Assembly: GCF_007004665.1 (NCBI RefSeq)
Contig: NZ_ML660053.1
Span: 186,001 to 250,000 of the forward strand
Direction: 5' to 3'
Length of the DNA: 64,000 nucleotides
From: Denitrobaculum tricleocarpae
GTDB taxonomy: Bacteria; Pseudomonadota; Alphaproteobacteria; Kiloniellales; Kiloniellaceae
Under the pieces are notes generated by a model that ran no database searches, had not been told where the DNA came from, and was given only the letters and a program-made list of their open reading frames with translations. Shown piece by piece: positions 20,985 to 30,219 of the stretch (its first letter is position 1; each line of letters starts with the position of its first letter). A program made the translations under genes and the position numbers.

Positions 20985-21020
20985 AAAAAAAGGCCGGCCC
21001 CTGGACTGAGGCCGGCCTTT
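20985..21020 (-). terminator. Intrinsic terminator of rpoH
   Basis: On the minus strand GGCCGGCC (21017-21010) pairs with GGCCGGCC (20999-20992), and seven T residues follow on that strand. It starts 25 bases after the rpoH stop. It has a classic rho-independent form. Confidence 0.85.
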
Positions 21021-21041
21021 CACTATGGGTTAGGTTCCTGC

Positions 21042-21926
21042 TTAAGCGGTTGCGAGACGCTGTTCGATGGCGGCGTTGCGAATTGCCTTCTGCAGCTTCT
21101 CGAATGCGCGGACCTCGATCTGGCGCACCCGTTCGCGGCTGATTCCATACTCCTGCGACAGCTCTTCAAGTGTCGTGGGATTGTCCTTCAAACGCCGTTC
21201 TTCAAGGATGTGACGCTCCCGCTCGTTCAGTGACTTCATGGCTGCCACCAGTAAAGCTCTGCGCTTGCTAAGCTCTTCGTCTTCGGCGAGCGAGGTTTCC
21301 TGGTCCATGGTGTCATCGACCAGCCAGTCTTGCCATTCGCCGTCGCCGTCGATCCTCAGCGGTGCATTCAGCGAGTTGTCCGGGGCCGCCAGCCGCCGGT
21401 TCATACTCACCACGTCCGCTTCAGGCACGTTCAACTGCGTTGCGATATGGGTTACCTGTTCCGGATGCAGGTCGCCCTCTTCGATCGCCTGCATCTGGCC
21501 TTTGAGCTTCCGCAGGTTAAAGAACAACTTCTTCTGAGCCGCGGTCGTGCCCATTTTGACCAGCGACCAGGAGTGCAGGATATACTCCTGAATGGCGGCC
21601 CGGATCCACCACATGGCGTAGGTGGCCAAACGGAAGCCGCGTTCCGGATCGAAGCGCTTTACCGCCTGCATCATGCCGACATTACCCTCGGAGATCAGTT
21701 CGGAGACCGGCAGGCCGTAGCCGCGGTATCCCATCGCGATCTTGGCGACCAGCCGCAAATGGCTGGTCACAAGCTGATGCGCGGATTCCACATCACCGCT
21801 CTCGCGCCAGTCTTTTGCAAGGGTGTACTCCTGCTCCTGCTCCAGCATTGGAAACTTGCGAATTTCCTGCAGGTAGCTGGAGAGATTACCCTCTGAACTC
21901 AGGGCCGGAACTCTCGGTGAAGCCAT
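21042..21926 (-). CDS. rpoH: RNA polymerase sigma-32 (heat-shock) factor
   Basis: A 294-residue group 3 sigma factor. Region 2 reads HLRLVAKIAMGYRGYGLPVSELISEGNVGMMQAVKRFDPERGFRLATYAMWWIRAAI (residues about 57-113), and the RpoH box-like KLFFNLRKLK follows, which separates sigma-32 from other sigma factors. Region 4.2 ends with LSQEYGISRERVRQIEVRAFEKL. FtsH, encoded early in the window, is the usual protease of RpoH. AGGAGG lies just upstream of the ATG. A 228-base gap to rluD holds the promoter; TTGTGG and a TACATAAT box 17 bases apart near 22085-22115 (minus) are only a tentative match. Confidence 0.95.
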   Translation of the reverse strand: MASPRVPALSSEGNLSSYLQEIRKFPMLEQEQEYTLAKDWRESGDVESAHQLVTSHLRLVAKIAMGYRGYGLPVSELISEGNVGMMQAVKRFDPERGFRLATYAMWWIRAAIQEYILHSWSLVKMGTTAAQKKLFFNLRKLKGQMQAIEEGDLHPEQVTHIATQLNVPEADVVSMNRRLAAPDNSLNAPLRIDGDGEWQDWLVDDTMDQETSLAEDEELSKRRALLVAAMKSLNERERHILEERRLKDNPTTLEELSQEYGISRERVRQIEVRAFEKLQKAIRNAAIEQRLATA

Positions 21927-22154
21927 ATCAAAATCCTCCTAATACCCCGCCGGAACCCCGGGTACGCCTAATGTTCCGGCTTCAGGTAAACCCCCGCGGA
22001 AGGCGCGAAACCTTCGCCACGGTTTCATGTTCTACAATACTGCCAGGTAATCCCCCTGGAAACGGCTTCAATTCACAAAACCGTATGTATTATGTAGGTA
22101 CGCAGCTTGCGATCCACAAGCAATCGTCTCGAAATTCACCCATGGGGAGTAATT

Positions 22155-23222
22155 TTAAACTGGTTCTAAAGACGAAATCAACTCCTTTATATCTGGCGGT
22201 AATTTACTTTCAAATTTGAGGGTTTTCCCGGTAATCGGGTGTTTGAAGCCCAGAATCCGTGCGTGCAGCGCCTGGCGCCTGAAGTCTCTGAACGCAAGGC
22301 GGGCATCCGGTGGCAAACGCTGTAGTTTGGCGTCACTCACACGTCCGTAGACCGGGTCGCCGACCAGGGGATGACCCTTTTCCGTCAGATGCACGCGAAT
22401 TTGATGGGTTCTGCCGGTCATCAGGCGGCATTCGATCAGGCTGACAGCGCCCTGCGCATAGCTTTTCAACGTTTGGTATCGGGTCAGGGCGCTTTTGCCG
22501 CCGCGGCGGACGACCGCCATTTTTTTGCGGTTTCGGGGGCTGCGGCCGATATTGCCTTCGATCTCGCCTTTTGCGGGGCTGGGCGCACCCCAGATTACGG
22601 CTTGATAGGCTCGTTCTATATCGCGGGCGGCGAAGAGTTCGGTGAGGGCCTGATGCACGGCCTCAGTCTTGGCGGCTACGATCAGACCGCTGGTATCCTT
22701 ATCCAGCCGGTGCACGATGCCGGGGCGCCGCACGCCGCCGATGCCTTTGAGTGATTCGCCACAGTGTCCGATCAGGGCATTGACCAGCGTGCCGTCCAGA
22801 TTTCCGGGGGCGGGGTGAACAACCATACCCGCCGGTTTGTCGATCACGATCAGGTAGGGGTCCTCGAAGACGATATCGAGATCGATCTGCTGTGCCTCGG
22901 GTTCCGCCGCGACGGCTGGCGGAACCTCGAGAAGGAGCTTCTGACCGGGTTTGACCCGAAATGCGGGGTTGTCTATCGTCTTGCCGTCAACGCTGAGCTG
23001 ACCGGTGGTGATCAGGCCTTGCAGCCTGCTCCGGGACAGCGTAGGCAAATTCTTGACCAGGAGGCGATCGACACGTTCGCGTTTGTCGGCGGGGTCCACA
23101 AGGATTGCGTGGCGTTCAGACACGTCCGGATCGCCGGATGCCTTGAGATCCGCCGGGGAAGCGTGGGCGGAATCAGGGCGGTCCGGGTCTGCGGGGCCGG
23201 GTGGTGCGTCTGTGTCGGGCAA
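22155..23222 (-). CDS. rluD: RluD-type 23S rRNA pseudouridine synthase
   Basis: A 355-residue protein with an S4 RNA-binding domain (about residues 48-100, RVDRLLVKNLPTLSRSRLQGLI) and an RsuA/RluA catalytic domain. The catalytic aspartate is D174 in HRLDKDTSG. RLMTGRTHQIRVHL and GDPVYG are also present. It modifies uridines of large-subunit rRNA, probably positions 1911, 1915 and 1917 by analogy with E. coli RluD. The first 40 residues are a low-complexity, proline-rich extension, so the true start may be further in. It is divergent from the DUF6476 gene. Confidence 0.9.
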   Translation of the reverse strand: MPDTDAPPGPADPDRPDSAHASPADLKASGDPDVSERHAILVDPADKRERVDRLLVKNLPTLSRSRLQGLITTGQLSVDGKTIDNPAFRVKPGQKLLLEVPPAVAAEPEAQQIDLDIVFEDPYLIVIDKPAGMVVHPAPGNLDGTLVNALIGHCGESLKGIGGVRRPGIVHRLDKDTSGLIVAAKTEAVHQALTELFAARDIERAYQAVIWGAPSPAKGEIEGNIGRSPRNRKKMAVVRRGGKSALTRYQTLKSYAQGAVSLIECRLMTGRTHQIRVHLTEKGHPLVGDPVYGRVSDAKLQRLPPDARLAFRDFRRQALHARILGFKHPITGKTLKFESKLPPDIKELISSLEPV

Positions 23223-23300
23223 AGCCTTGTGCTTCGATTGTTAAGTCAAAAACTCTCCAGAGAGATAGCCTTCCCGCATGAACCTTGAAAGCCTAAAGCG

Positions 23301-23636
23301 ATGAAAGCCGTTAAGACCGCCGTTATTTTGATGTCAGTTCTGATCGTCGCCGGTTTTGGCTTCGTGATCTACACCATCGCCGCACGGATGATGTCCGGAG
23401 AACCGGTCCTGCCGCCTTCTTCAGCCGGTTCCAGCCAGGAAGACATAGCGACCAGCTTTGGCGAGGTAGATCTGCCGGTTCCTGTCGGCTGTGATCTGGA
23501 GTCTGTCCAATTGGAGGGCAATCGGCTGCTGATCACGCTCGATGGTCTCGACGACCAGCGTTGCAAGCAAGTCATTGTCATGGACGCCTTGAGCGGAGAG
23601 ACACTCGGCAGAGTTACACTACGGCCGGTCGAATAG
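23301..23636 (+). CDS. DUF6476 family membrane-anchored protein
   Basis: A 111-residue protein with one N-terminal membrane segment (about residues 5-28) followed by a short soluble domain that ends VIVMDALSGETLGRVTLRP. The overall pattern and the head-to-head position with rluD match the alphaproteobacterial DUF6476 family. Function unknown. The soluble part should face the periplasm if the basic N-terminus stays inside. Confidence 0.65.
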   Translation: MKAVKTAVILMSVLIVAGFGFVIYTIAARMMSGEPVLPPSSAGSSQEDIATSFGEVDLPVPVGCDLESVQLEGNRLLITLDGLDDQRCKQVIVMDALSGETLGRVTLRPVE

Positions 23637-23696
23637 ATATGGCAGACGTATCGGGAGCGGCCGGTTCGCTCGAAAAATACGATTCAGGATAGTTTT

Positions 23697-24752
23697 ATGA
23701 CCAACTTCGCATCGGACAACGTGACCGCAATGGCACCGGAGATTCTGGCGGCTATCGCAGACGCGAACGAAGGCCCGGCAATGCCTTACGGCGAGGATCC
23801 TGTGACCGCGCGGGTGCGGGCGCGCTTCAATGACCTCTTTGAGACCGAGACACTTGTCTTCCCTGTGGCCACAGGGACGGCGGCGAATGTTTTGGGCCTG
23901 TCGCTTCTGACGCCGCCGTACGGTGCGGTATACTGCCATCGTGACGCGCACATCGTGGTGGATGAGTGCGGTGCTCCGGAGTTTTACACCGGAGGAGCGA
24001 AGCTCGTCACTTTGGAGGGGGCGGATGGCAAGCTGACAGCAGGTGTGGTTTCCGATGCCATCACTGGTGCCGGGGTTGTTCATCACGTGCAGCCCGCCGC
24101 TATCAGCCTGACCCAGGCGACCGAGGTCGGGACGCTCTATCGGCCGGATGACGTCGCCGCGATCGCCAAAGTTGCGCGCGCGCATCAAATCGGCCTGCAC
24201 ATGGACGGTGCGCGCTTCGCCAATGCTATCGCGGCGCTAGGCTGCAGTCCGGCCGAAATGACCTGGAAAGCCGGGGTCGATGTGCTGGCGTTTGGTGCGA
24301 CGAAGAACGGGGCCATGGCCGCCGAGGCTGTGGTGATCTTCAAGCCTGAACTGGCTGCGGAATTCGGTTTTCGGCGCAAGCGGGGCGGACATCTCTTTTC
24401 CAAGGGCCGCTTTCTCTCGGCCCAGCTCGAGGGCTATCTCGAAGACGGTCTGTGGCTACGCCATGCCCTGCACGCCAATTCGCTGGCCACGCAGTTGGCG
24501 CAGGGGCTCGCCGGCTTGCCCGGCGTGACTCTTCATCACCCCGTTGAAGCCAATATGCTGTTTTTGTCGCTGCCGGAATCTGTGATCGCAGGTCTGAAGG
24601 CGGGTGGCTTCATGTTCTACGACTGGACAACGCCTGCGACGGCTGCGGGAATGCGCGAAATCCGCCTGGTGACTGCGTTTAACGGCACCGGGGAGGATGT
24701 CCGGGCCTTTGTTGCCTTGGCCGCAGATCTGGCCCGGAAAGCCGCCGAATAG
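23697..24752 (+). CDS. ltaE: Low-specificity L-threonine aldolase
   Basis: A 351-residue fold-type I PLP enzyme that cleaves L-threonine or L-allo-threonine to glycine and acetaldehyde. MPYGEDPVTARV near the start, VATGTAANVLGL, HMDGARFANA and VLAFGATKNGAMAAEAV with the PLP lysine near residue 203 are characteristic. A short GGGCC/GGCCC hairpin with a TTTTT loop overlaps the stop. tRNA-Glu follows 77 bases later. Confidence 0.88.
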   Translation: MTNFASDNVTAMAPEILAAIADANEGPAMPYGEDPVTARVRARFNDLFETETLVFPVATGTAANVLGLSLLTPPYGAVYCHRDAHIVVDECGAPEFYTGGAKLVTLEGADGKLTAGVVSDAITGAGVVHHVQPAAISLTQATEVGTLYRPDDVAAIAKVARAHQIGLHMDGARFANAIAALGCSPAEMTWKAGVDVLAFGATKNGAMAAEAVVIFKPELAAEFGFRRKRGGHLFSKGRFLSAQLEGYLEDGLWLRHALHANSLATQLAQGLAGLPGVTLHHPVEANMLFLSLPESVIAGLKAGGFMFYDWTTPATAAGMREIRLVTAFNGTGEDVRAFVALAADLARKAAE

Positions 24753-24829
24753 GGCCTTTTTGGCCCCAATCCAAAACAAATGCTTGCTCCCGCGCGCGGC
24801 TTTGGTTATGTCATGCGCCTGTCCAGCGG

Positions 24830-24905
24830 GTCCCCATCGTCTAGTGGCCTAGGACGCCGCCCTCTCACGGCGGAAACAGGGGTTCGACTCCCCTTGGGGA
24901 TGCCA
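24830..24905 (+). tRNA. tRNA-Glu, anticodon CTC
   Basis: The full cloverleaf can be folded by eye. The acceptor arms are GTCCCCA and TGGGGAT, the anticodon stem CCGCC/GGCGG (24857-24861 and 24869-24873), and the anticodon CTC at 24864-24866. The T arm is AGGGG-TTCGACT-CCCCT, the discriminator is G, and CCA is encoded. The first acceptor pair is G1-U72 rather than the G1-C72 of E. coli tRNA-Glu. It reads GAG codons. Confidence 0.95.
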
Positions 24906-25116
24906 ACTTAGCGCTACGCTATTCTAATCCAATAACGCTTGTATTTCAGTGCCGTAGCAGTCGCTCTGTGCCGCTGAGGCGTGCGCCGCAGATGGCTGTG
25001 CTGAAGCCGGTCAGAAGAAAGTCGTACAAGCGGGGTAAGTTTCAACCCCTGTGGTTTCGCTGCTCCGGTTTCAATCCGCAACAAGACGCACTTATCGCAA
25101 TCTCATCGGCTCTGCG

Positions 25117-25620
25117 TTAGTCGGAAGCAGACGCGCTTACATCGAGCACATCTGCCAGCTGAGCGGCGATGACCGCACCGATTTCGGCATCTCGGGCACG
25201 ATAGTGGGCCGTCCGGTCAAGCAGGTTCATCGTGCCGACGATACGGCCGGCGGACTTGATCGGCACATTGAGGACGGCGTGAAGGCCCAGACCTAGGATC
25301 AGTTCGCTGTCATCGAACACCCATCGAATATCATCGCTGTTGTGACCGATGAAGACCTTGCCCTCCTCCAGGACATGCCGCCTCCATTCGCTATCGCGCT
25401 TCGGCTTACGACCGCCGATGGGATAGGCTTCCGGATTGCTCGAGTGTACGCGCTCCACCACCATTCGCGCCGCGTCGAACCGCATGATCGTGAAGAGGCG
25501 ATGTCCTATCAAGGTCTGCGCGACCGCCTCCGCGGCAGTGAAGACGCCGTGCAAATCCGGCGCGTTGGATAGGGTCTCGGCGAAGTTATCGAGAACGTGC
25601 GCGGTCTTGTCTGCCGTCAT
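25117..25620 (-). CDS. Single GAF-domain protein
   Basis: A 167-residue protein that is essentially one GAF domain: LFTIMRFDAARMVVERVHSS, the loop WVFDDSELILGLGLHAVLNVPI and GTMNLLDR are typical. It has no output domain, membrane segment or DNA-binding motif. The ATG at 25620 starts 4 bases after the stop of the gamma-glutamyltranspeptidase gene, so it is the third gene of that unit. It may sense a small molecule for the locus or be a GAF-fold enzyme; neither can be decided. Confidence 0.7.
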   Translation of the reverse strand: MTADKTAHVLDNFAETLSNAPDLHGVFTAAEAVAQTLIGHRLFTIMRFDAARMVVERVHSSNPEAYPIGGRKPKRDSEWRRHVLEEGKVFIGHNSDDIRWVFDDSELILGLGLHAVLNVPIKSAGRIVGTMNLLDRTAHYRARDAEIGAVIAAQLADVLDVSASASD

Positions 25621-25624
25621 GACG

Positions 25625-27397
25625 TCACCGACCCCGCGCGGTGCCGGCACGCCTGGGGTCGGCGCCGGCGAGGATACGCCCGGTTTCAGGGTGCCGATGG
25701 ACGGCGAGCACACCGCCCGCTTTCCAGGTTCCATCCGGCCAGCGTTCCACCTTGTGGCCAAGCGCGAGCAATTCAGCGGCTGTCTCGTCCGGAATCGAGT
25801 CTTCGACCGTCAGGAGGTTCGCATGATAGGCATTGGGGGCAAAGGATGACGGGAAGCTGTAAGTGGCGAAGCGAGGCGCCTGTACGGCGTCCTGAACATT
25901 CATGCCGTGTACGAAGATGTTGAGAAAGACCTGCGCCATGGCCTGGATCTGGACGTCGCCGCCCGGCGTGCCGAACGCCAGCAGGGGTTTTCCGTTCTGT
26001 ATAGCCAGCGCCGGGTTGGGTGTGAGCCGGGGGCGTTTGCCAGGGGCGAGCGAATTGATTGAACGGCTGTTACCCCTGGATTGCGACCCACGCGACGATG
26101 GGCAGAGGCCGGTGCCTGGAATGACGACCGTGTCCGCGGAGGTGTCGCTCGGCGTCGCGGAAAACATGTTCCCGTCACGATCAATGACCGCAACGTAAGA
26201 GGTGTCAGCGGAGGCGGGGTCGGTCAGCGTCCCCTCATCTTTCCAGCCTGTGTCGTGAGGATCGCCATCGGATTGTTCCAGAGCCGTGGCGACGGCCTGG
26301 TTTGCGTTCCCGACTTCAGCAGTAACCCCGGACGGCGCGCCGGCTTTCGGCATTTCAGGGCTTGCCTTATCAGGATCGATCGCTCGGCATCGCTCCGCCA
26401 GATACGCGGGCTCGAGAAGGCCGTCGACCGGAACCTCGACAAATGAAGGGTCCGCGACAAAGGCTTCGCGGTCCGCGAACACCAGCTTGAAAGCTTCGGT
26501 TAAGGTATGGATGTATCTGCTGGAATTCTGTTCGAGTGCCCCGATGTCGAGCCGGTTTAACATGCCCATTGTTTCAGCGAAGGAAATGCCCTGGCACCAC
26601 GCACCACAGGTATAAATATCGATCTCTCCGAAAGGCACGGTCAGCGGCGTCTCGAATCTGACATCGAAAGACGCCAGGTCTTCGTATGCAAGAAACCCGT
26701 GATTCCGGGTGTGATAGGCCGCGATGGTTCTTGCAATATCGCCTTTGTAAAAAGCGTCGCGGGCAGCTTTCAGGCCGGCTCTCCGGTCACCGCCCGCGGC
26801 CGTTTCCTGATCGATCATGTATTGGACTGTGCCGGCCAGGTCCGACTGCCTGAAGAGCTGGCCGACTTCCGGGGGATGGCCGTTCGGCAGGTAAATCTCG
26901 GCCGATGCGGCGTGTCGCCGGTAGGCGTCCTGGTTCGTTCGGATGAAGTCTGCGAAAAGCGGGTAGACGGGGAAGCCCTCGCGCGCGTAGCGGACGGCAA
27001 AGGAGGCGACGTCGCCGAGGGTCATCGTGCCGAAGGTTGAAAGCGCCTTGATCCAGGCCGCCGGGGCGGCAGGGACCACGGTGCGAAGAATGCCGGTGGG
27101 AATCGCGCCGCCAAACTCGCGTTCGAAGAACTCGACCGATGCGGTGCGCGGCCAAACACCAAGACCATCGATGGTGACGACCTCGCCGGTCTCCGCAATC
27201 CGGATCATGATTGGTGCGACGCCCGCGAAGTTTACGAGATCGCTATGCAGGACACCGAGCGCGATACCCGCCGCAACGCCCGCATCGACGGCATTGCCCC
27301 CATCCTCCAAAACCGCCAGGCCCGCCTGCGTCGCGAGATCGTGTCCGGCGGCGATGGCGTGGGTTTCCGCGTCGACGTGGGTACGTTTTTCGATCAT
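25625..27397 (-). CDS. ggt: Gamma-glutamyltranspeptidase family protein
   Basis: A 590-residue Ntn-hydrolase precursor. The family cleaves itself before a threonine that becomes the nucleophile; here the candidate is in ADTSYVAVIDRDGN near residue 399, followed by SATPSDTSAD. GGNAVDAGVAAGIALG near the start and NPALAIQNGKPLLAFGTPGGD near the end are also typical. Members hydrolyse or transfer gamma-glutamyl groups of glutathione and similar compounds. I see no signal peptide, so it is probably cytoplasmic, unlike E. coli Ggt. GAGG lies 7 bases upstream of the ATG at 27397, and the MBL-fold gene ends 13 bases before it. Confidence 0.88.
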   Translation of the reverse strand: MIEKRTHVDAETHAIAAGHDLATQAGLAVLEDGGNAVDAGVAAGIALGVLHSDLVNFAGVAPIMIRIAETGEVVTIDGLGVWPRTASVEFFEREFGGAIPTGILRTVVPAAPAAWIKALSTFGTMTLGDVASFAVRYAREGFPVYPLFADFIRTNQDAYRRHAASAEIYLPNGHPPEVGQLFRQSDLAGTVQYMIDQETAAGGDRRAGLKAARDAFYKGDIARTIAAYHTRNHGFLAYEDLASFDVRFETPLTVPFGEIDIYTCGAWCQGISFAETMGMLNRLDIGALEQNSSRYIHTLTEAFKLVFADREAFVADPSFVEVPVDGLLEPAYLAERCRAIDPDKASPEMPKAGAPSGVTAEVGNANQAVATALEQSDGDPHDTGWKDEGTLTDPASADTSYVAVIDRDGNMFSATPSDTSADTVVIPGTGLCPSSRGSQSRGNSRSINSLAPGKRPRLTPNPALAIQNGKPLLAFGTPGGDVQIQAMAQVFLNIFVHGMNVQDAVQAPRFATYSFPSSFAPNAYHANLLTVEDSIPDETAAELLALGHKVERWPDGTWKAGGVLAVHRHPETGRILAGADPRRAGTARGR

Positions 27398-27410
27398 AAA
27401 AGTCCTCGGC

Positions 27411-28298
27411 TCAGTCGACCCGATGTGGATAGTCCACATTGAGCGAGAGCTTCATCAAGTCCCGTCCGATGATGATGTTGCCGTCGTAAACGCTTTTCAT
27501 TTCGGTCACCAGCTGTTCCATCACCGCCGGTTGATCGAGCAGATGGATCATATGTGAGAGCACGACCGTCCTGACGTTGGCGCGCTTGGCGATCTCGGCG
27601 ATGTCCATGTGGTTGCCTGACGCTTGCCGGTAGGCGTCTGTCGGCTCCATGCCGGACGCGAAATGGCACATGTGAATCAGCATATCCGCATTCTCGCAAA
27701 GCTCTACCATGCCCGCCGGTACACCGCCGCTGTCGCCGGAATAGACAAGAACGCCCGCATCCGTCTCCATCCGGAATCCCAGGCAGTCCAGAATTGGCTG
27801 AAAATGATTTGCCTCGCCGACGGTCACCCGCCAGGCGTCGCCTTCGATCACATCGCCCGGCACGACCTCTCGCAGGACGGGTGCCGGTTTCTTGCGGGGC
27901 AGGACTCCGCCGCGAGAGACATAAACGTCTTTGCTCGCCTGGTGGCTGACCCGGGATTCTATGTCGAGACCGAAGACGCTGTCCTCACCGATAATCCGGT
28001 CCGTTATTCGAACCAAAGGTTGCGGACCATAGACTTTCAGTTCAGGAATTTTTCCCGCGCCCATATCCCACCGCTGCAGCAGAAGGCGCGGGTAATCGAG
28101 CATGTGGTCATAGTGCATATGACTGATGAAGAGATGAGAGACCTTCGTCGGGTGGCTTCCCGCTTCGAGCAGGCGATGCTGTGCCCCCGGCCCATGGTCC
28201 ATCACGATCACGTCGTTCCCGATCTCGATCAGATAGCCCGAACTCTGCCGCGTCAGCGACGGGGCCGGTGTGCCGGTGCCGAGCAACGTGATCTTCAT
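27411..28298 (-). CDS. MBL-fold metal-dependent hydrolase (RNase Z/arylsulfatase-like)
   Basis: A 295-residue protein starting MKITLLGTGTPAPS. The metal-binding motif is SHMHYDHMLDYPRL with H60, H62, D64 and H65. Further ligands are likely in VYSGDSGG and near TVVLSHMIH. The start and the overall layout resemble the RNase Z/ElaC branch that includes non-RNA hydrolases. It is first in a minus-strand unit with ggt and the GAF gene, so a role in breaking down a small imported compound is more likely than tRNA processing. Confidence 0.75.
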   Translation of the reverse strand: MKITLLGTGTPAPSLTRQSSGYLIEIGNDVIVMDHGPGAQHRLLEAGSHPTKVSHLFISHMHYDHMLDYPRLLLQRWDMGAGKIPELKVYGPQPLVRITDRIIGEDSVFGLDIESRVSHQASKDVYVSRGGVLPRKKPAPVLREVVPGDVIEGDAWRVTVGEANHFQPILDCLGFRMETDAGVLVYSGDSGGVPAGMVELCENADMLIHMCHFASGMEPTDAYRQASGNHMDIAEIAKRANVRTVVLSHMIHLLDQPAVMEQLVTEMKSVYDGNIIIGRDLMKLSLNVDYPHRVD

Positions 28299-28347
28299 GG
28301 CATTGCGTCCATTGGGAATGTTCGTCCTTGACCTGCTGAAGCTTCAA

Positions 28348-28363
28348 TATACTATATAGTATA
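28348..28363. promoter_or_regulatory. Perfect 16-bp palindrome between divergent arms, candidate GntR operator
   Basis: TATACTATATAGTATA is its own reverse complement. It lies 50 bases from the MBL gene start and 34 bases from the GntR gene start. Its position in the shared promoter gap makes it the best operator candidate for the adjacent GntR regulator. Confidence 0.65.
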
Positions 28364-28396
28364 AATTCTAAAACTATTATGTAAAGTGTGCGCGTG

Positions 28397-29170
28397 ATGG
28401 AACAGATAGCCACCGATGCCCTGGTCGACTCGATCACCGCCCAAGCCGAAGGCAGGGACCGGCCGAAGTATCTCCGTCTCGCCGACGCCTTTATCGAATG
28501 CGTGGTTTCGGGCAGGTTTTCGCCGGGGCAACGGGTCCCGACGGAGGCCGAGTTGACGCGGACACTTCCGGTCAGCATGGGCACGGTGCAAAAGGCGATG
28601 TCGAAACTGGCGGCGGATGGCTTCGTCGTCCGTAACCGCAAAACCGGCACCTTCATCAACGACCGTCTGTCCCAGGTGAACGAAGTGTTCGTTTACCGCT
28701 TCAAGGATCCGGTGTCGGGGCAGATCATGCTGCCCTTCGTCCGCACGCTGGCGGTTGAACGGGACGAACAGCAAGGGGCGTGGTCGGAGGTTCTGTCAGT
28801 CGCGCGCACAGTGCGGATCGACCGTCTGGTTTGGTTCGACCAGCAACCGCCCGCCTTTTCGAGCATCTACTTCAAGCCTGAACACGGCGAACAATTCCTG
28901 GGCATGCCTCTGGAAACCCTGCATGGCAGATCTCTTCACCGGAGCCTGATCGAAACCTTCAACCTTCCGTCCATCCGAATGGAACATAAGTTCGGGTGCC
29001 GGATTCTGAGCAACCAGGCCTGCGATGCTTTGATGCTGAAGCCCGGATCTTACGGGACCGTGTGGGACATTACCGATTTCACGTTCGGTGACACGCCGTT
29101 CCTTTTTCAGCGTTACCAGCTCTCGCCGGATCATCCGCCCGTGGAGATCGCGGAGAGCCATAACCATTGA
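28397..29170 (+). CDS. GntR family transcriptional regulator (UTRA-type ligand domain)
   Basis: A 257-residue regulator with a winged helix at about residues 24-92 (FSPGQRVPTEAELTRTLPVSMGTVQKAMSKLAADGFVVR in pieces) and a C-terminal domain about 95-255 that looks like the HutC/UTRA ligand-binding fold. SMGTVQKAMSKL is the recognition-helix region. It is divergent from the MBL-ggt-GAF unit and upstream of the TctCBA transporter, so it probably controls both in response to the imported substrate. The start is ATG 28397 or GTG 28388; neither has a strong ribosome site. Confidence 0.8.
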   Translation: MEQIATDALVDSITAQAEGRDRPKYLRLADAFIECVVSGRFSPGQRVPTEAELTRTLPVSMGTVQKAMSKLAADGFVVRNRKTGTFINDRLSQVNEVFVYRFKDPVSGQIMLPFVRTLAVERDEQQGAWSEVLSVARTVRIDRLVWFDQQPPAFSSIYFKPEHGEQFLGMPLETLHGRSLHRSLIETFNLPSIRMEHKFGCRILSNQACDALMLKPGSYGTVWDITDFTFGDTPFLFQRYQLSPDHPPVEIAESHNH

Positions 29171-29278
29171 CCTTCGACGGTTCGATAAGGAAAGCCGGCA
29201 GACTCAGTCAGAACAGACCAAACTGAAGAGAACCGGCGCGATAACAATAAACTGCCAAAGACAGAGGAGTAAGACCTG

Positions 29279-30217
29279 ATGAAAAGACTAACCACACTGG
29301 CGTGCGCCGCCGTCATCGCATTGACGGCGTCTCCCGCCCTCGCTGAATGGGCGCCGAAAGGACCGATCAATTTCTGGATTGGCTTCGGGGCCGGCGGCGG
29401 CACGGATACGCAAGCACGAGCGCTCGCCGAAGAACTGGAGGCGCTCAAAGGCTGGCGGATCATTCCGGAAAACAAGGCCGGAAGCGGCGGCCGTGTCATG
29501 GCGGCACAGCTGAAAGATGCGCCGAAAGACGGACAGACCATCGGGCTCGCGATCAACTCGACGTTCGATTTTCCGGCCGGCAAAAACATCAACATCGATG
29601 ACTTCACGTTTCTGACTATGACAGCAGGTTCGCAAATGGCGATCCTGGCGCGTGCAGACAGCGGCTGGAAAAACCTCGACGACATGGTCGCGGCGGCGAA
29701 ATCCGGCACGAATATCGTCTGGGCCAACTGGGGTGATCAGGTGCAGGCCGGCGCAGAGCTGGTTGCCCGGCACTACGGCATCAACGTCAATCACCTTCGC
29801 GGCAAAGGCGGCAAGTCGGCTGTCAACGCTCTGGTGGCTCAGGACGCCAACGTCGGTTGGGGTGGCGGCGTCCAACGTCCGCTGGTCGCGGCGGGCGAGC
29901 TTGTGATCCTGGCCGCTGCTGAACCGTCCCGGCTGGTGCAGGCACCCGACACACCCACGCTGATCGAGCGCGGGGTCATGGGGACAGGACTCGGATTCCA
30001 GTTTCTGCTGGTTGGACCGAAAGACATGGATCCTGAAGCCGCCAAAGCGATCACCGAAGCGGTGCATACGGTTCTGAAGAACAAGGATTCAAAGACCGCC
30101 AAGTTCGTCACAAAGCAGTACCCACCGGGTCCGCTGTTCACGTCCGGTGACGCGCTCTTAGAGCAGCTCAGGGCCAACCTGGTCGCCAATCAAGAGATGA
30201 TCGAACTGGTCAAATAG
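29279..30217 (+). CDS. tctC: Tripartite tricarboxylate transporter substrate-binding protein
   Basis: A 312-residue periplasmic protein with a clear signal peptide: MKRLTTLACAAVIALTASPALA, cleaved after about residue 22. PINFWIGFGAGGGTDTQAR and the stretch IIPENKAGSGGRVMAAQLKDAPKDG are the classic TctC/Bug pattern. It captures a carboxylate and hands it to TctAB. GAGGAG precedes the ATG. tctB follows after 2 bases. Confidence 0.9.
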   Translation: MKRLTTLACAAVIALTASPALAEWAPKGPINFWIGFGAGGGTDTQARALAEELEALKGWRIIPENKAGSGGRVMAAQLKDAPKDGQTIGLAINSTFDFPAGKNINIDDFTFLTMTAGSQMAILARADSGWKNLDDMVAAAKSGTNIVWANWGDQVQAGAELVARHYGINVNHLRGKGGKSAVNALVAQDANVGWGGGVQRPLVAAGELVILAAAEPSRLVQAPDTPTLIERGVMGTGLGFQFLLVGPKDMDPEAAKAITEAVHTVLKNKDSKTAKFVTKQYPPGPLFTSGDALLEQLRANLVANQEMIELVK

Positions 30218-30219
30218 CA

